Below, piece after piece: positions 1-7,423 of a DNA stretch of 16,584 bases (its first letter is position 1; the number at the start of each line of letters is the position of its first letter). Location: NCBI GenBank assembly GCA_020442225.1, contig JAGRKR010000115.1, forward strand, positions 1 to 16,584, written 5' to 3'. The DNA is from Hyphomicrobiaceae bacterium (GTDB taxonomy: Bacteria > Pseudomonadota > Alphaproteobacteria > Rhizobiales > Hyphomicrobiaceae). Made by a program: the position numbers and the translations under genes. The notes beneath the pieces are model-generated. The model was given only the letters and a program-made list of their open reading frames with translations, made no database searches and was not told where the DNA came from.

Positions 1-75
1 TCCTGCGCACGCTGCTGTCGCCGACGACGTTCCGCAACGCTCGCTGAATGCCGGCGCCATCCCGCGCATCGACGA

Positions 76-1374
76 TCAGCTGTTGACCGTCAGTCGCGGT
101 GGCTCGACCGCAACCCGCGGCTCCTCCTCGAGGTCGAGTGCGCCGATGCGCCGGCCGTGCTGCCCGATCTTTTCCGCCGAGGTGACGACCTTCTGCAGGT
201 CCTGAGCGGCGGCGTTGAAGTGGCGGTCTAGGTCCTTGACCCGCGCCACCAGTCGCTCGACATCGGCGACGAGCGCGCCCACCTCGCGCTGGATGAGGCC
301 GGCCTGCTCCTTGATGCGCACGTCCTTGATGACGGCCTGCATGGTCTGGACGGCCAGCATCAGCACGTTTGGCGAGACAATGGCGACGCGGGCACGGTGG
401 GCCTTCTGAATAAGGTCCGGAAACTGCTCATAAAGATCCGCATAGACCGCCTCCGACGGGACGAACATCAGTGCGGTGTCCGCGGTCTCGCCAGGGATCA
501 GGTATTTCGAGGCGATATCATCGATATGGCGCCCGACATGCTGACGGACGAGCTTTGCGGCGGCGTGATCCTCCTCCGCGCCCCGCGCTGCCCGCAGGGC
601 CTCGAAGCCTTCCAGCGGGAACTTGGCGTCGATCACGACGGCGGCGCTGGCGCCCGGCAGATCGACCAGGCAATCGGGGCGCTTGCCGTTGGACAGCGTC
701 GGCTGGAAGCGGAAGGCGCGCTCCGGCAGGGCATCGCGGATGATGGTCTCCATCTGCACCTGACCGAACGCCCCGCGCGCCTGCTTGTTGGCGAGGATGC
801 CCTGGAGCGACACGACCTGACTCGACAGCTCCGTCAGGCTGCGTTGCGCCGCGTCGATGAGGGACAGCCGCTCCGAGAGCTGGGCCAGTGTCTCGCTGGT
901 GCGGCGCTCCGTCTCGCCGAGGCCGGAGCCGAGCCTGTCGCCGACGTCCTCGAGACGGGCGCCCAGCCGATCGGTGACGGAGGAGAGCGTCCGGTCGAGG
1001 CGCTCACCCATACCTGTCAGCTCCTGACCGACCCGTGAGCTGACGCTGTCGAGCCGCGCATTGAGGGTCTGGCCAAGCTCCGCCTGCCGCACCGTCGTGA
1101 GCTCGGCCATGGCGCTGAGCCGGCCCTTGAGCTCTTGCAGCTCGGCCGACACGTCGCGTTGCATGCGCTCCTTCTCGGCGGCCAGGGCGGCTTCCGCATC
1201 GCTGCGGCGCCGGGTCTCGTGGCGGGCGCGGCGCTGCGCCGTCACGACGAGCACGACGGCCGCCAGCACCAGCGCCGCCGCCGTCAACGGCACCCAGACG
1301 GGCATCGCGCCGATATGGCGCTGCACGGCCTGCCAGATATCCGACAGTGCCTGTTGCAAATTCGGCTCGTTCAT
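76..1374 (-). CDS. rmuC: RmuC family DNA recombination protein
   Basis: RmuC proteins limit DNA inversions and rearrangements and carry a predicted restriction-endonuclease-like (PD-(D/E)XK) fold. The 432-residue product has a single membrane segment at about residues 25-46, a long charged coiled coil at about 50-195, and the RmuC core at about 200-410. In the core, RPDCLVDLPG (232-241) and VIDAKFPLEGF (247-257) supply the acidic residues and lysine (D234, D249, K251) expected for the nuclease-like site. I chose the ATG at 1374 (MNEPNLQQ) because the longer frame, open to 1476, adds a proline- and serine-rich stretch before the membrane anchor and would nearly reach def. No good Shine-Dalgarno sequence precedes either start. 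The gene is divergent from def with about 118 bases between them. The identity is clear; the cellular substrate is not known. Confidence 0.93.
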   Translation of the reverse strand: MNEPNLQQALSDIWQAVQRHIGAMPVWVPLTAAALVLAAVVLVVTAQRRARHETRRRSDAEAALAAEKERMQRDVSAELQELKGRLSAMAELTTVRQAELGQTLNARLDSVSSRVGQELTGMGERLDRTLSSVTDRLGARLEDVGDRLGSGLGETERRTSETLAQLSERLSLIDAAQRSLTELSSQVVSLQGILANKQARGAFGQVQMETIIRDALPERAFRFQPTLSNGKRPDCLVDLPGASAAVVIDAKFPLEGFEALRAARGAEEDHAAAKLVRQHVGRHIDDIASKYLIPGETADTALMFVPSEAVYADLYEQFPDLIQKAHRARVAIVSPNVLMLAVQTMQAVIKDVRIKEQAGLIQREVGALVADVERLVARVKDLDRHFNAAAQDLQKVVTSAEKIGQHGRRIGALDLEEEPRVAVEPPRLTVNS

Positions 1375-1457
1375 GGGCAAAAGACTTAGCTGATTCGGGC
1401 CCGAGACGCCTCCGGCCGGACCTTGCGGAGCCGCCCGCGACGGGCAAGCCGAAACGA

Positions 1458-1486
1458 TTGACCGCTTTGGCGCCAATACCTATCTG
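1458..1486 (+). promoter_or_regulatory. Candidate sigma-70 promoter of def, leaderless start
   Basis: TTGACC (1458-1463) and TATCTG (1481-1486) are separated by 17 bases. The normal start point 6-7 bases downstream falls at 1492-1493, which is the A of the def ATG, and no Shine-Dalgarno sequence lies before that ATG. The element therefore predicts a leaderless def mRNA. It was matched by eye. Confidence 0.5.
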
Positions 1487-1492
1487 AAACGC

Positions 1493-2002
1493 ATGGCAAG
1501 ACGCGAAATCATAACGCTTCCGGACCCGCTGCTGCGCAAGCCGAGCCTGCCCGTCGAGACGATCGACGCGGAGGTGCGCAAGCTGATGGATGATATGCTC
1601 GAGACCATGTATGCGGCGCCGGGCATTGGCTTGGCCGCCGTGCAGGTAGCTGTGCCACGGCGCATCATCGTGCTCGACGTTTCGGACAAGGACGAGGATC
1701 GCCAGCCCATCTGCATGGCGAACCCCAAGATCCTGTCGCTCGGCTCCGAGACGCGCGTCTACGAGGAAGGTTGCCTGTCGCTGCCCGATGTGCGCATCGA
1801 CATTGAGCGGCCGACGAGCCTGAAGGTCGCCTACATCGACCGCGAGGGCCAGAAGCGCGAGTTGGACGCGGACGGCCTGCTGGCCACCGCGATCCAGCAT
1901 GAGATCGACCACCTCGACGGCAAGCTCATCATCGACTTCGTGTCCCGACTGAAACGCGACATCATCGTGCGTCGCTTCAAGAAGCAGGCCAAAACGAGCT
2001 GA
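1493..2002 (+). CDS. def: Peptide deformylase
   Basis: This enzyme removes the formyl group from the N-terminal methionine of nascent proteins in the cytoplasm and uses a metal ion. The 169-residue product has the usual length and all three family motifs: GIGLAAVQ (44-51), EGCLSLP (92-98) with metal ligand Cys94, and QHEIDH (135-140) with ligands His136 and His140 and catalytic Glu137. The ATG at 1493 gives the normal start [18 protein letters not shown]. No ribosome binding site precedes it, and a promoter places transcription start at the ATG itself. fmt follows on the same strand after 124 bases. It supplies the formyl group that this enzyme removes, and the def-fmt pairing is common in bacteria. 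Confidence 0.97.
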   Translation: MARREIITLPDPLLRKPSLPVETIDAEVRKLMDDMLETMYAAPGIGLAAVQVAVPRRIIVLDVSDKDEDRQPICMANPKILSLGSETRVYEEGCLSLPDVRIDIERPTSLKVAYIDREGQKRELDADGLLATAIQHEIDHLDGKLIIDFVSRLKRDIIVRRFKKQAKTS

Positions 2003-2126
2003 CGGTCACGGAACCGACACCGGCCGATCGATCGACGAGACGAGGCGGCCTGGCGGTCGGGCCGGAGGCCCCCGGCGCCGCCGTCGAGGCCATGACGACC
2101 ACTCCAGGCCAACCGGGGACCTGCCG

Positions 2127-3071
2127 ATGCTCGACGTCATCTTCATGGGCACGCCCGATTTCGCCGTGCCGACGCTGCGCGCCGTGCTCGCGGCCGGCCA
2201 TCGCGTCCGCGCGGTGTACACCCAGCCGCCACGGCCGGCCGGGCGCGGCATGGCCGAGCGCATGTCCCCTGTCCACGTTTTCGCCAAGCACGTGGGCGTC
2301 GAGGTCCGCACGCCACGCAGCCTGCGCAACGAGGACGCGCAGACCACGTTCGCAGCACTCGAAGCCGATGTCGCCGTCGTCGTCGCCTATGGCCTCATCC
2401 TGCCGAAACCGGTGCTCGAAGCCCCCCGGCATGGCTGCCTCAACCTGCATGGCAGCCGACTGCCGCGCTGGCGAGGCGCTGCACCCATCCAGCGCGCCAT
2501 CATGGCCGGCGATCGGGAGACCGCGGCCATGGTCATGCGCATGGACGAAGGGCTCGATACCGGGCCAATCTGCCTCGCCGATATGATCGCCATCGGCGAG
2601 ACCATGACGGCCGGCGAGTTGCACGACGTGATGGCGGACCGTGGCGCGGCGCTGATGGCCGAGGCGCTCGCCCGGCTGGAGCGGGCGGCATTGACGTGCA
2701 CACCACAGCCTTCGGAGGGCGCCACCTACGCCGCCAAGATCGACAAGGCGGAGGCGCGCATTGATTTCAGCCGGCCGGCCCGCGAGGTTCACGATCTCAT
2801 CCGGGGCCTGTCGCCGTTTCCGGGAGCCTGGTTCGAGACCGGGCTCGGCGGCCGTCCCGAGCGGGTCAAGGTCCTCCGCAGCACTATGGGCGACGGCTCG
2901 GGCGCTCCTGGCACGACGATCGACGCCAGCCTGACCGTCGCTTGCGGTGACGGCGCCATCCGCCTCGTCGAGCTGCAGCGGGCGGGTAAGACCCGGCAAA
3001 CGGCGGACGAGTTCCTGCGCGGTTTCGCCGTGCCCAAGGGCGCCCGGCTCGCGGCCGATGCTCGAGATTGA
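2127..3071 (+). CDS. fmt: Methionyl-tRNA formyltransferase
   Basis: Fmt transfers a formyl group from 10-formyltetrahydrofolate to Met-tRNA(fMet) for translation initiation. The 314-residue protein has the N-terminal formyltransferase fold ([12 protein letters not shown], 4-15) with catalytic Asn106, His108 and Asp144 in NLH and EGLDTGP, and the family segment [16 protein letters not shown] (110-125). Most relatives read SLLPR where this one has SRLPR. The C-terminal domain, about 205-305, includes [13 protein letters not shown] and the [10 protein letters not shown] segment. The ATG at 2127 is preceded by GGGGA (2115-2119) at a good distance. The gene lies downstream of def and converges on the MOSC gene with only 30 bases between stops, so truA, a frequent next gene in alphaproteobacteria, is not here. 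Confidence 0.97.
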   Translation: MLDVIFMGTPDFAVPTLRAVLAAGHRVRAVYTQPPRPAGRGMAERMSPVHVFAKHVGVEVRTPRSLRNEDAQTTFAALEADVAVVVAYGLILPKPVLEAPRHGCLNLHGSRLPRWRGAAPIQRAIMAGDRETAAMVMRMDEGLDTGPICLADMIAIGETMTAGELHDVMADRGAALMAEALARLERAALTCTPQPSEGATYAAKIDKAEARIDFSRPAREVHDLIRGLSPFPGAWFETGLGGRPERVKVLRSTMGDGSGAPGTTIDASLTVACGDGAIRLVELQRAGKTRQTADEFLRGFAVPKGARLAADARD

Positions 3072-3101
3072 GCGAGGCGATCGCACGCCAGGGGATCGTC
3101 G

Positions 3102-3656
3102 TCAGACGGGTTGCAGCGGCGTGTGAGGAGCGGACGGCAAGTGCACGCGGACACCGTCGCCGGGCGCGATCTCGCCGCCGCGGATCACCACGGCCATGAC
3201 GCCCGCCTTGCGCACCAGGTTTCCCTCGTCGTCGCGATCGAGAACGGCGGCCATCAGGCCGGGCCGGAACGCTTCGATCTGTTGACAGGGATTGCGGAGC
3301 CCCGTCAGCTCCACCTCTGCTTCGGCGCCGATGCTCAGGCGCGTGCCGCGGGGCATCGCCAGCAGATCGACGCCCCGGGTCATGATGTTCTCGCCGAGTT
3401 CGCCGGGCGCCACGTCGAAGCCGGCAGCGGCCAGCTCCCGCAGCAATTCGACATGGATGAGATGCACCTGCCGCAGATTGGCCTGGCTCGGATCGCGCGC
3501 GACACGGGATCGGTGCTGGACGGTCGCGCCAGCATGGCAATCCCCCGCGACGCCCAGGCCCGCGACCAGACGGATCGCGGCGCAGGTCTCCTTGCTGAAG
3601 ACATGCGCGGCGCTGCGGCCGACGGAAACCACCGAGCCCCGCACGTCACCCGGCAT
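3102..3656 (-). CDS. MOSC domain-containing protein
   Basis: MOSC domains occur in molybdenum cofactor sulfurases and in small stand-alone proteins such as YiiM, where they are thought to carry or transfer sulfur or handle molybdenum-linked reduction. Numbered from the ATG at 3656, the 184-residue product shows VAGDCHAG (36-43), the strongly conserved PGELGENI (84-91), and TGLRNPCQQI (118-127) with the invariant cysteine at 124. An upstream GTG at 3668 would add four residues, but the AGGAG motif (minus strand, 3668-3672) overlaps that codon and serves the ATG better with an 11-base spacer. The gene begins 33 bases after the bioB stop on the same strand, so the two are probably co-transcribed. 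The substrate is unknown; a sulfur-related link to BioB is inference. Confidence 0.88.
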   Translation of the reverse strand: MPGDVRGSVVSVGRSAAHVFSKETCAAIRLVAGLGVAGDCHAGATVQHRSRVARDPSQANLRQVHLIHVELLRELAAAGFDVAPGELGENIMTRGVDLLAMPRGTRLSIGAEAEVELTGLRNPCQQIEAFRPGLMAAVLDRDDEGNLVRKAGVMAVVIRGGEIAPGDGVRVHLPSAPHTPLQPV

Positions 3657-3689
3657 GACCTGAGTCACTCCTGGATGGGCCGCAGCCCC

Positions 3690-4730
3690 TCAGTTCGTGC
3701 GGCCTTTCTGGCAGACCGGCTCCTCGCGCTTGAGACCGGCCTCGCGGATGAGCGCCAGGTCCTCGGCGGCGTCGTTGTTTGCCGTGGTCAGCAGTTTCTC
3801 GCCGTAGAAGATCGAGTTGGCGCCCGCGAGCATGCAGAGAACCTGCGCCTCCTTGGTGAGGTTCTCGCGTCCCGCCGAGAGCCGCACGCGCGACTTCGGC
3901 ATGACGATGCGGGCGGTCGCCACCATGCGCACGAGCTCCAGCGGCTCGACGGGCGTCTGCTGGGCGAGCGGCGTGCCCGTGACCGGCACGAGCGCGTTGA
4001 TGGGCACGCTCTCGGGATGGGGATCGAGGCTCGCCAGGACCTGCAGCATGCGCGCACGATCCAGCGTCGTTTCGCCGAGGCCGATGATCCCGCCCGTGCA
4101 GAGCGTGATGCCGGCCTGGCGCACGTTGCCGAGCGTGCGCAGGCGATCCTCGTAGGTGCGCGTCGAGATGATCTCGCCGTAGAACTCCGGGCTGGTGTCC
4201 AGATTGTGGTTGTAGGCGTCGAGTCCGGCCTCGGCCAGACGCTCGGCCTGCCGCTCATTCACCATGCCGAGCGTAACGCAGGCCTCGAGGCCGAGCGACT
4301 TGACGCCCCTGACCATGTCGAGGACCTGGTCGAACTGCTTGCCGTCCTTGACCTCTCGCCAGGCGGCGCCCATGCAGAAGCGCGTGGCGCCCGCCTCTTT
4401 GGCGCGCGCGGCGGCCGACAGAACCTTGTCGACATCCATCAGCGTCTCGCGCGTGAGGCCCGTATCCTTGGCGTAGTGCGCCGACTGCGGGCAGTACTTG
4501 CAGTCCTCCGGGCAGGCCCCCGTCTTGATGGAGAGCAGGCTCGCCAGCTGCACCGTGTTGTCCTCATGGTGGCGACGATGCACGGTCTGGGCACGGTAAA
4601 CGAGATCGATGAGCGGAGATTCGAGGATCTCCAGGATCTCCTCGCTCGTCCAATCATGGCGGCAGTCCTGATCCGCGCGCTCCTTGGCTGCGGCGGCGTG
4701 CGACGGCGAGCTTTGCTTGGTGTCGAGCAT
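3690..4730 (-). CDS. bioB: Biotin synthase
   Basis: BioB is the radical SAM enzyme that inserts sulfur into dethiobiotin, the last step of biotin synthesis. The 346-residue protein carries the radical SAM cysteines in CPEDCKYC (C73, C77, C80), which bind the [4Fe-4S] cluster. The auxiliary [2Fe-2S] ligands are C119 (RFCMGAAWR), C151 (EACVTLG), C211 (LCTGG) and R283 (VRLSAGREN); their spacing is nearly that of the E. coli enzyme. Other family markers are YNHNLDTS (173-180) and FYGEKLLTT near the C terminus. The start at 4730 has only a weak GGGAC ahead of it. The gene is divergent from bioF across 58 bases and leads into the MOSC gene. Confidence 0.98.
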   Translation of the reverse strand: MLDTKQSSPSHAAAAKERADQDCRHDWTSEEILEILESPLIDLVYRAQTVHRRHHEDNTVQLASLLSIKTGACPEDCKYCPQSAHYAKDTGLTRETLMDVDKVLSAAARAKEAGATRFCMGAAWREVKDGKQFDQVLDMVRGVKSLGLEACVTLGMVNERQAERLAEAGLDAYNHNLDTSPEFYGEIISTRTYEDRLRTLGNVRQAGITLCTGGIIGLGETTLDRARMLQVLASLDPHPESVPINALVPVTGTPLAQQTPVEPLELVRMVATARIVMPKSRVRLSAGRENLTKEAQVLCMLAGANSIFYGEKLLTTANNDAAEDLALIREAGLKREEPVCQKGRTN

Positions 4731-4748
4731 AGGCGTTCTGTCCCGATG

Positions 4749-4765
4749 TTCGTTTGATTTCGTTT
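4749..4765. repeat. TTCGTTT direct repeat with 10-base period in the bioB/bioF control region
   Basis: TTCGTTT occurs at 4749-4755 and again at 4759-4765, so the two copies lie on the same face of the helix. The -35 box proposed for bioF (4754-4759) falls between and partly within them. The position in the 58-base divergent promoter region makes them a candidate site for a regulator of both biotin transcripts. No BioR-like palindrome was seen here. Confidence 0.45.
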
Positions 4766-4782
4766 CGGCCGTTCCCTATTAC
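4754..4782 (+). promoter_or_regulatory. Candidate sigma-70 promoter of bioF
   Basis: TTGATT (4754-4759) and TATTAC (4777-4782) are 17 bases apart. A start point 6-7 bases after the -10 box falls at 4788-4789, the A of the bioF ATG. AGGA lies only two bases before that ATG, too close for efficient use, which fits a leaderless or nearly leaderless transcript. Matched by eye. Confidence 0.5.
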
Positions 4783-4788
4783 AGGATC

Positions 4789-5973
4789 ATGACCTCCATA
4801 GAAAGCCTCTACGCAACCTGGCTCGATCAGCGTCAGAAGGCCGGACTGAAGCGCGAGTTGTCGCAGCCCGTCCGGCCCGATGCGCGAACCCTCGTGCATG
4901 ACGGCAAGACCTACCTGAACGCCGCCAGCAACGACTACCTCGGCCTGTCCTTTCATCCCGAGCTGATTTCGCGCGCCCGGGAGTGGGTGTCGCGGTGGGG
5001 CGCCGGGTGCGGCGCCTCGCGCCTGGTCACCGGCAACTCCGAGGCGATCGCCGCCGTCGAGAGCAAGCTGGCAGCGTTCAAGCAGGCTCCGGCGGCCCTC
5101 GTGCTGGCCTCCGGCTTCCAGGCCAACGCCAGCGTTCTGGCGGCCCTGCTCGATCGCACGATCCTCGGGAGCGAGCCGCTCGTCCTGGCCGACCGGCTCA
5201 ACCATTCCAGCATGCACTTCGGGCTGGCAGCCGCAGGCGTGCGACAGGTGCGCTATCGCCACTGCGACGCCGCCCACCTCGCGCAACTCCTCGAGCAGCA
5301 CGAGGGCGACAGCCGGCCGAAAGTGATCCTCTCGGAAACCGTCTTCAGCATGGACGGCGACATTGCGCCGCTCGACGAGCTCATCCGCCTCGCGCGCCGG
5401 CATGGCGCCATGCTCGTGCTCGACGACGCCCATGCGACCGGCATCCTCGGCGAGGCAGGGCGCGGCCTCTCGGCCGGTGCCGACGTCACCATCGGCACGT
5501 TCTCGAAGGCCATGGGCGGCTTCGGAGCCTACGTCACCTGCTCGCCCCTGGTCCGGGACTACCTGATCAATCGATGCACGGGCCTCATCTACTCGACGGG
5601 GCTGCCGCCCGCCGTATGGGGCGCCATAGATGCGGCCCTCGACGTGATGCCGTCCCTCGACGGCGAGCGCCAGCGCGTCGCCGCCATGTCCGCACGCCTG
5701 CGCACCGGCCTCTCGGCCATGGGCTTCGATACCGGCGCGTCGGCCACGCAGATCGTGCCGATGATGATCGGGGAAGAGCGGGCTGCACTGGCCATGGCCG
5801 AGCGATTGCGCGCCGGTGGTGTCTGGGCCACGGCCATCCGCCCGCCGACCGTGCCGAAGGGCACGGCGCGGATACGCTTCGCCCTGTCGGCCGCGCTCGC
5901 CGACGACGATATCGAGACCATTCTGCACGTGATCCGAGAGGCAGCCTCGGCGCTGCCGCCGCGGGCCGCGTGA
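4789..5973 (+). CDS. bioF: 8-amino-7-oxononanoate synthase
   Basis: BioF is a PLP enzyme that condenses pimeloyl-ACP (or -CoA) with L-alanine to give 8-amino-7-oxononanoate, the first committed ring-assembly step of biotin synthesis. The 394-residue protein has the alpha-oxoamine synthase landmarks: NDYLGL (48-53), GCGASRLVTGN (73-83), DRLNHSS (135-141), SETVFSMDGD (182-191), LDDAHATG (211-218) with Asp212 and His215 for the cofactor, and Lys240 in FSKAMGGFGAY as the PLP Schiff-base lysine. The frame is open back to 4684, but that extension would run into bioB; the ATG at 4789 (MTSIESLY) matches the family start. It is the first gene of a + strand unit with the esterase and bioC genes. Its stop TGA adjoins the ribosome binding site of an 11-codon minigene. 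Confidence 0.97.
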   Translation: MTSIESLYATWLDQRQKAGLKRELSQPVRPDARTLVHDGKTYLNAASNDYLGLSFHPELISRAREWVSRWGAGCGASRLVTGNSEAIAAVESKLAAFKQAPAALVLASGFQANASVLAALLDRTILGSEPLVLADRLNHSSMHFGLAAAGVRQVRYRHCDAAHLAQLLEQHEGDSRPKVILSETVFSMDGDIAPLDELIRLARRHGAMLVLDDAHATGILGEAGRGLSAGADVTIGTFSKAMGGFGAYVTCSPLVRDYLINRCTGLIYSTGLPPAVWGAIDAALDVMPSLDGERQRVAAMSARLRTGLSAMGFDTGASATQIVPMMIGEERAALAMAERLRAGGVWATAIRPPTVPKGTARIRFALSAALADDDIETILHVIREAASALPPRAA

Positions 5974-5984
5974 AGGAGCAGGTC

Positions 5985-6020
5985 ATGTCGCACAACCGCT
6001 CGAGAGATGATTCGCCATGA
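5985..6020 (+). CDS. Eleven-codon minigene between bioF and the esterase gene
   Basis: Directly after the bioF stop, GGAG (5975-5978) within a GAAGGAG run sits six bases before an ATG at 5985. This opens a frame of 11 codons (MSHNRSRDDSP) ending in TGA at 6018-6020. That stop overlaps the ATG of the esterase gene (6017-6019) as ATGA, the classic arrangement for translational coupling. This is the best ribosome binding site in the unit, better than the one before the esterase ATG. The peptide has no recognisable family. I infer that it loads ribosomes that re-initiate on the esterase gene; it could also be a chance frame that merely reuses a useful binding site. Confidence 0.4.
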   Translation: MSHNRSRDDSP

Positions 6021-6655
6021 GCCCCTCAACGGACGTCGTGCTCGTACATGGCTGGGCGTTCGACGACAGCGTCTGGAACAAGCTGCACCAGCCGCTCCTC
6101 GGACCGAGGACCGCCACCGTCACGAATGTCAGCCTCGGCTTCTTCACCGACCGGCCGGCGGCGGACCCCGCCAGTCTTCCCGCGGACGCGATCTGGATCG
6201 GGCACTCGCTCGGCGCGCTCTGGGCGCTCGAGCACGCCGTTTCGCCACGCGCGATCGTCGCCATCAATGGATTCGCGTGCTTTCATGCCTTCACCGCCCG
6301 CCAGGTGCTGGGCCTGATGAAGCGCAATATCGCCCGCGACGCGCCGGCGCAGATCCGGGCCTTCTGGTCGCGGGCGGGGGCGGCGGATTACACCGACGCC
6401 GGCCGGCTCGACGGCGCTCGCCTCGCCAGCGGCCTCGATTGGCTGGCGACCTGGGATGCGCGCACCAAGGTTGCCGCCACCCCGGTGCTGGCGCTCGCCG
6501 CCGCTGACGACGCCATCGTGCCTATCGCCGCGTCACGGTCGCAGTGGCCGCGAAACAGCTTGCGCGAGCGCGCCGATGGAGGTCACGTGCTGCCGCTGAC
6601 CCGCCCCGAGTGGTGCGCGGCCGAAATCGGAGCCTTTCTTGACGCTCTCCCGTGA
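6017..6655 (+). CDS. Alpha/beta hydrolase, probable pimeloyl-ACP methyl ester esterase (BioH/BioG type)
   Basis: The 212-residue protein is a compact alpha/beta hydrolase. It shows the oxyanion motif VLVHGWAFDD (8-17), the nucleophile elbow GHSLG (62-66) with Ser64, the acid in AADDAIVP (Asp164 or Asp165) and the catalytic histidine in GGHVLP (His190). Lying between bioF and bioC, it most likely cleaves the methyl ester of pimeloyl-ACP and so ends the disguised fatty acid elongation started by BioC. It is shorter than E. coli BioH (about 256 residues), mainly through a reduced lid region, and closer in size to BioG. Several unrelated-looking esterases fill this role, so I do not assign a symbol. 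The ATG at 6017 overlaps the stop of a minigene, and the 3' end overlaps bioC by 17 bases. Confidence 0.85.
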   Translation: MSPSTDVVLVHGWAFDDSVWNKLHQPLLGPRTATVTNVSLGFFTDRPAADPASLPADAIWIGHSLGALWALEHAVSPRAIVAINGFACFHAFTARQVLGLMKRNIARDAPAQIRAFWSRAGAADYTDAGRLDGARLASGLDWLATWDARTKVAATPVLALAAADDAIVPIAASRSQWPRNSLRERADGGHVLPLTRPEWCAAEIGAFLDALP

Positions 6656-7382
6656 GAAATCCCGCATCGTCGCGCGCTTCAGGCGTCGCGCCGGCAGCTA
6701 TGACGCGGCCGCGCAGGTGCAGCGCCACGCAGCCGAGCGGCTGGCCGGCCTGCTGCCGCCGGAGCTGGCGCCGAAGCACCGCCCCGCCGCGATCCTGGAG
6801 ATCGGCTGCGGCACCGGCCTGCTCACCCGCCGCCTCGTTGCGCACTACCCAGGCGCCGATCTGCTGGCCACGGATGTCGCGCCCGACATGGTCGCCGCCT
6901 GCCGGACGGCGCTCGGCCCGGCGTCCGACGTCCGCCTGATGGTCATGGACGGCGAGCGCCCGACGGTCGCCGGCCCCTTCGATCTCATCGCCAGCAGCAT
7001 GGTCGTGCATTGGTTCGACGACGTGGCGCGGAGCCTCGATTGTCTGGCGCACCTGCTCGCGCCGGGTGGCGTGCTGGCCTACGCCACCATCGGTGCCGAC
7101 GGCTTTCCGGAATGGCGACACGCTCTCGACGCGCTCGGCCTGGACCACGGGCTGCGCCATCTCGGCAATCTGCCGGGACGCCTCGAGGACGAGCATGTGA
7201 CGATCGACTACGGCAGCGCCGCCGGCTTCCTGGCGAGCCTGCGTGCCACCGGCGCAACCGAGGCGCGGGCAGACTACCGGCCACTGCCGCCGGGCGCGCT
7301 CAAGGCCGCGCTCCGACGGATGGAGCAGGCCCATGGCGGCCGGGTCACGTGGCATATCGTCTATGGGCTGCTGCAGCGCTGA
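6639..7382 (+). CDS. bioC: Malonyl-ACP O-methyltransferase
   Basis: BioC uses S-adenosylmethionine to methylate the free carboxyl of malonyl-ACP, which lets the fatty acid elongation enzymes build a pimeloyl chain. The 247-residue protein has the BioC N-terminal signature FRRRAGSYDAAAQVQ (14-28), the SAM-binding motif ILEIGCGTGLLT (52-63), a following acidic LLATDVAPDM (75-84), and MVVHWFDD (121-128) at the usual active-site position. The start is a TTG at 6639 inside the end of the esterase gene; GGAG (6629-6632) lies six bases before it, which supports this start, and no other start codon fits the N-terminal motif. The 17-base overlap suggests coupled translation. It ends 41 bases before the convergent bioA stop. 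Confidence 0.94.
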   Translation: MTLSREKSRIVARFRRRAGSYDAAAQVQRHAAERLAGLLPPELAPKHRPAAILEIGCGTGLLTRRLVAHYPGADLLATDVAPDMVAACRTALGPASDVRLMVMDGERPTVAGPFDLIASSMVVHWFDDVARSLDCLAHLLAPGGVLAYATIGADGFPEWRHALDALGLDHGLRHLGNLPGRLEDEHVTIDYGSAAGFLASLRATGATEARADYRPLPPGALKAALRRMEQAHGGRVTWHIVYGLLQR

Positions 7383-7386
7383 GGGT

Positions 7387-7413
7387 GCCGGGCGGTGGAG
7401 CCGCGGGGCCGGC
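7387..7413. terminator. GC-rich hairpin between convergent bioC and bioA
   Basis: GCCGG (7387-7391) plus GCGG (7392-7395) can pair with CCGC (7401-7404) and CCGGC (7409-7413) around a five-base loop, with GGGG bulged. It fills most of the 41-base gap between the two stops and could act in both directions. There is no T-run, so factor-independent termination is uncertain. Confidence 0.35.
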
Positions 7414-7423
7414 CGACGCTACA

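Noticed and set aside
1..47. Possible C-terminal end of a + strand gene (LRTLLSPTTFRNAR then TGA)
   Set aside because: Fourteen codons at the edge are too few to identify or to separate from chance.
2059..2071. Small GGGCC/GGCCC hairpin between def and fmt
   Set aside because: Five base pairs in very GC-rich DNA is expected by chance, and the two genes likely belong together.
3077..3084. GCGATCGC palindrome between convergent fmt and MOSC genes
   Set aside because: A single eight-base palindrome with no loop or T-run is not a credible terminator.
3111..4757. Very long + strand frame of 548 codons
   Set aside because: It is the antisense shadow of bioB and the MOSC gene, both of which have full family motifs.
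4775..4785. CCT-ATTAC-AGG half-palindrome as a BioR or BirA operator
   Set aside because: Arms of only three bases; it matches neither known operator and overlaps the -10 box by chance.
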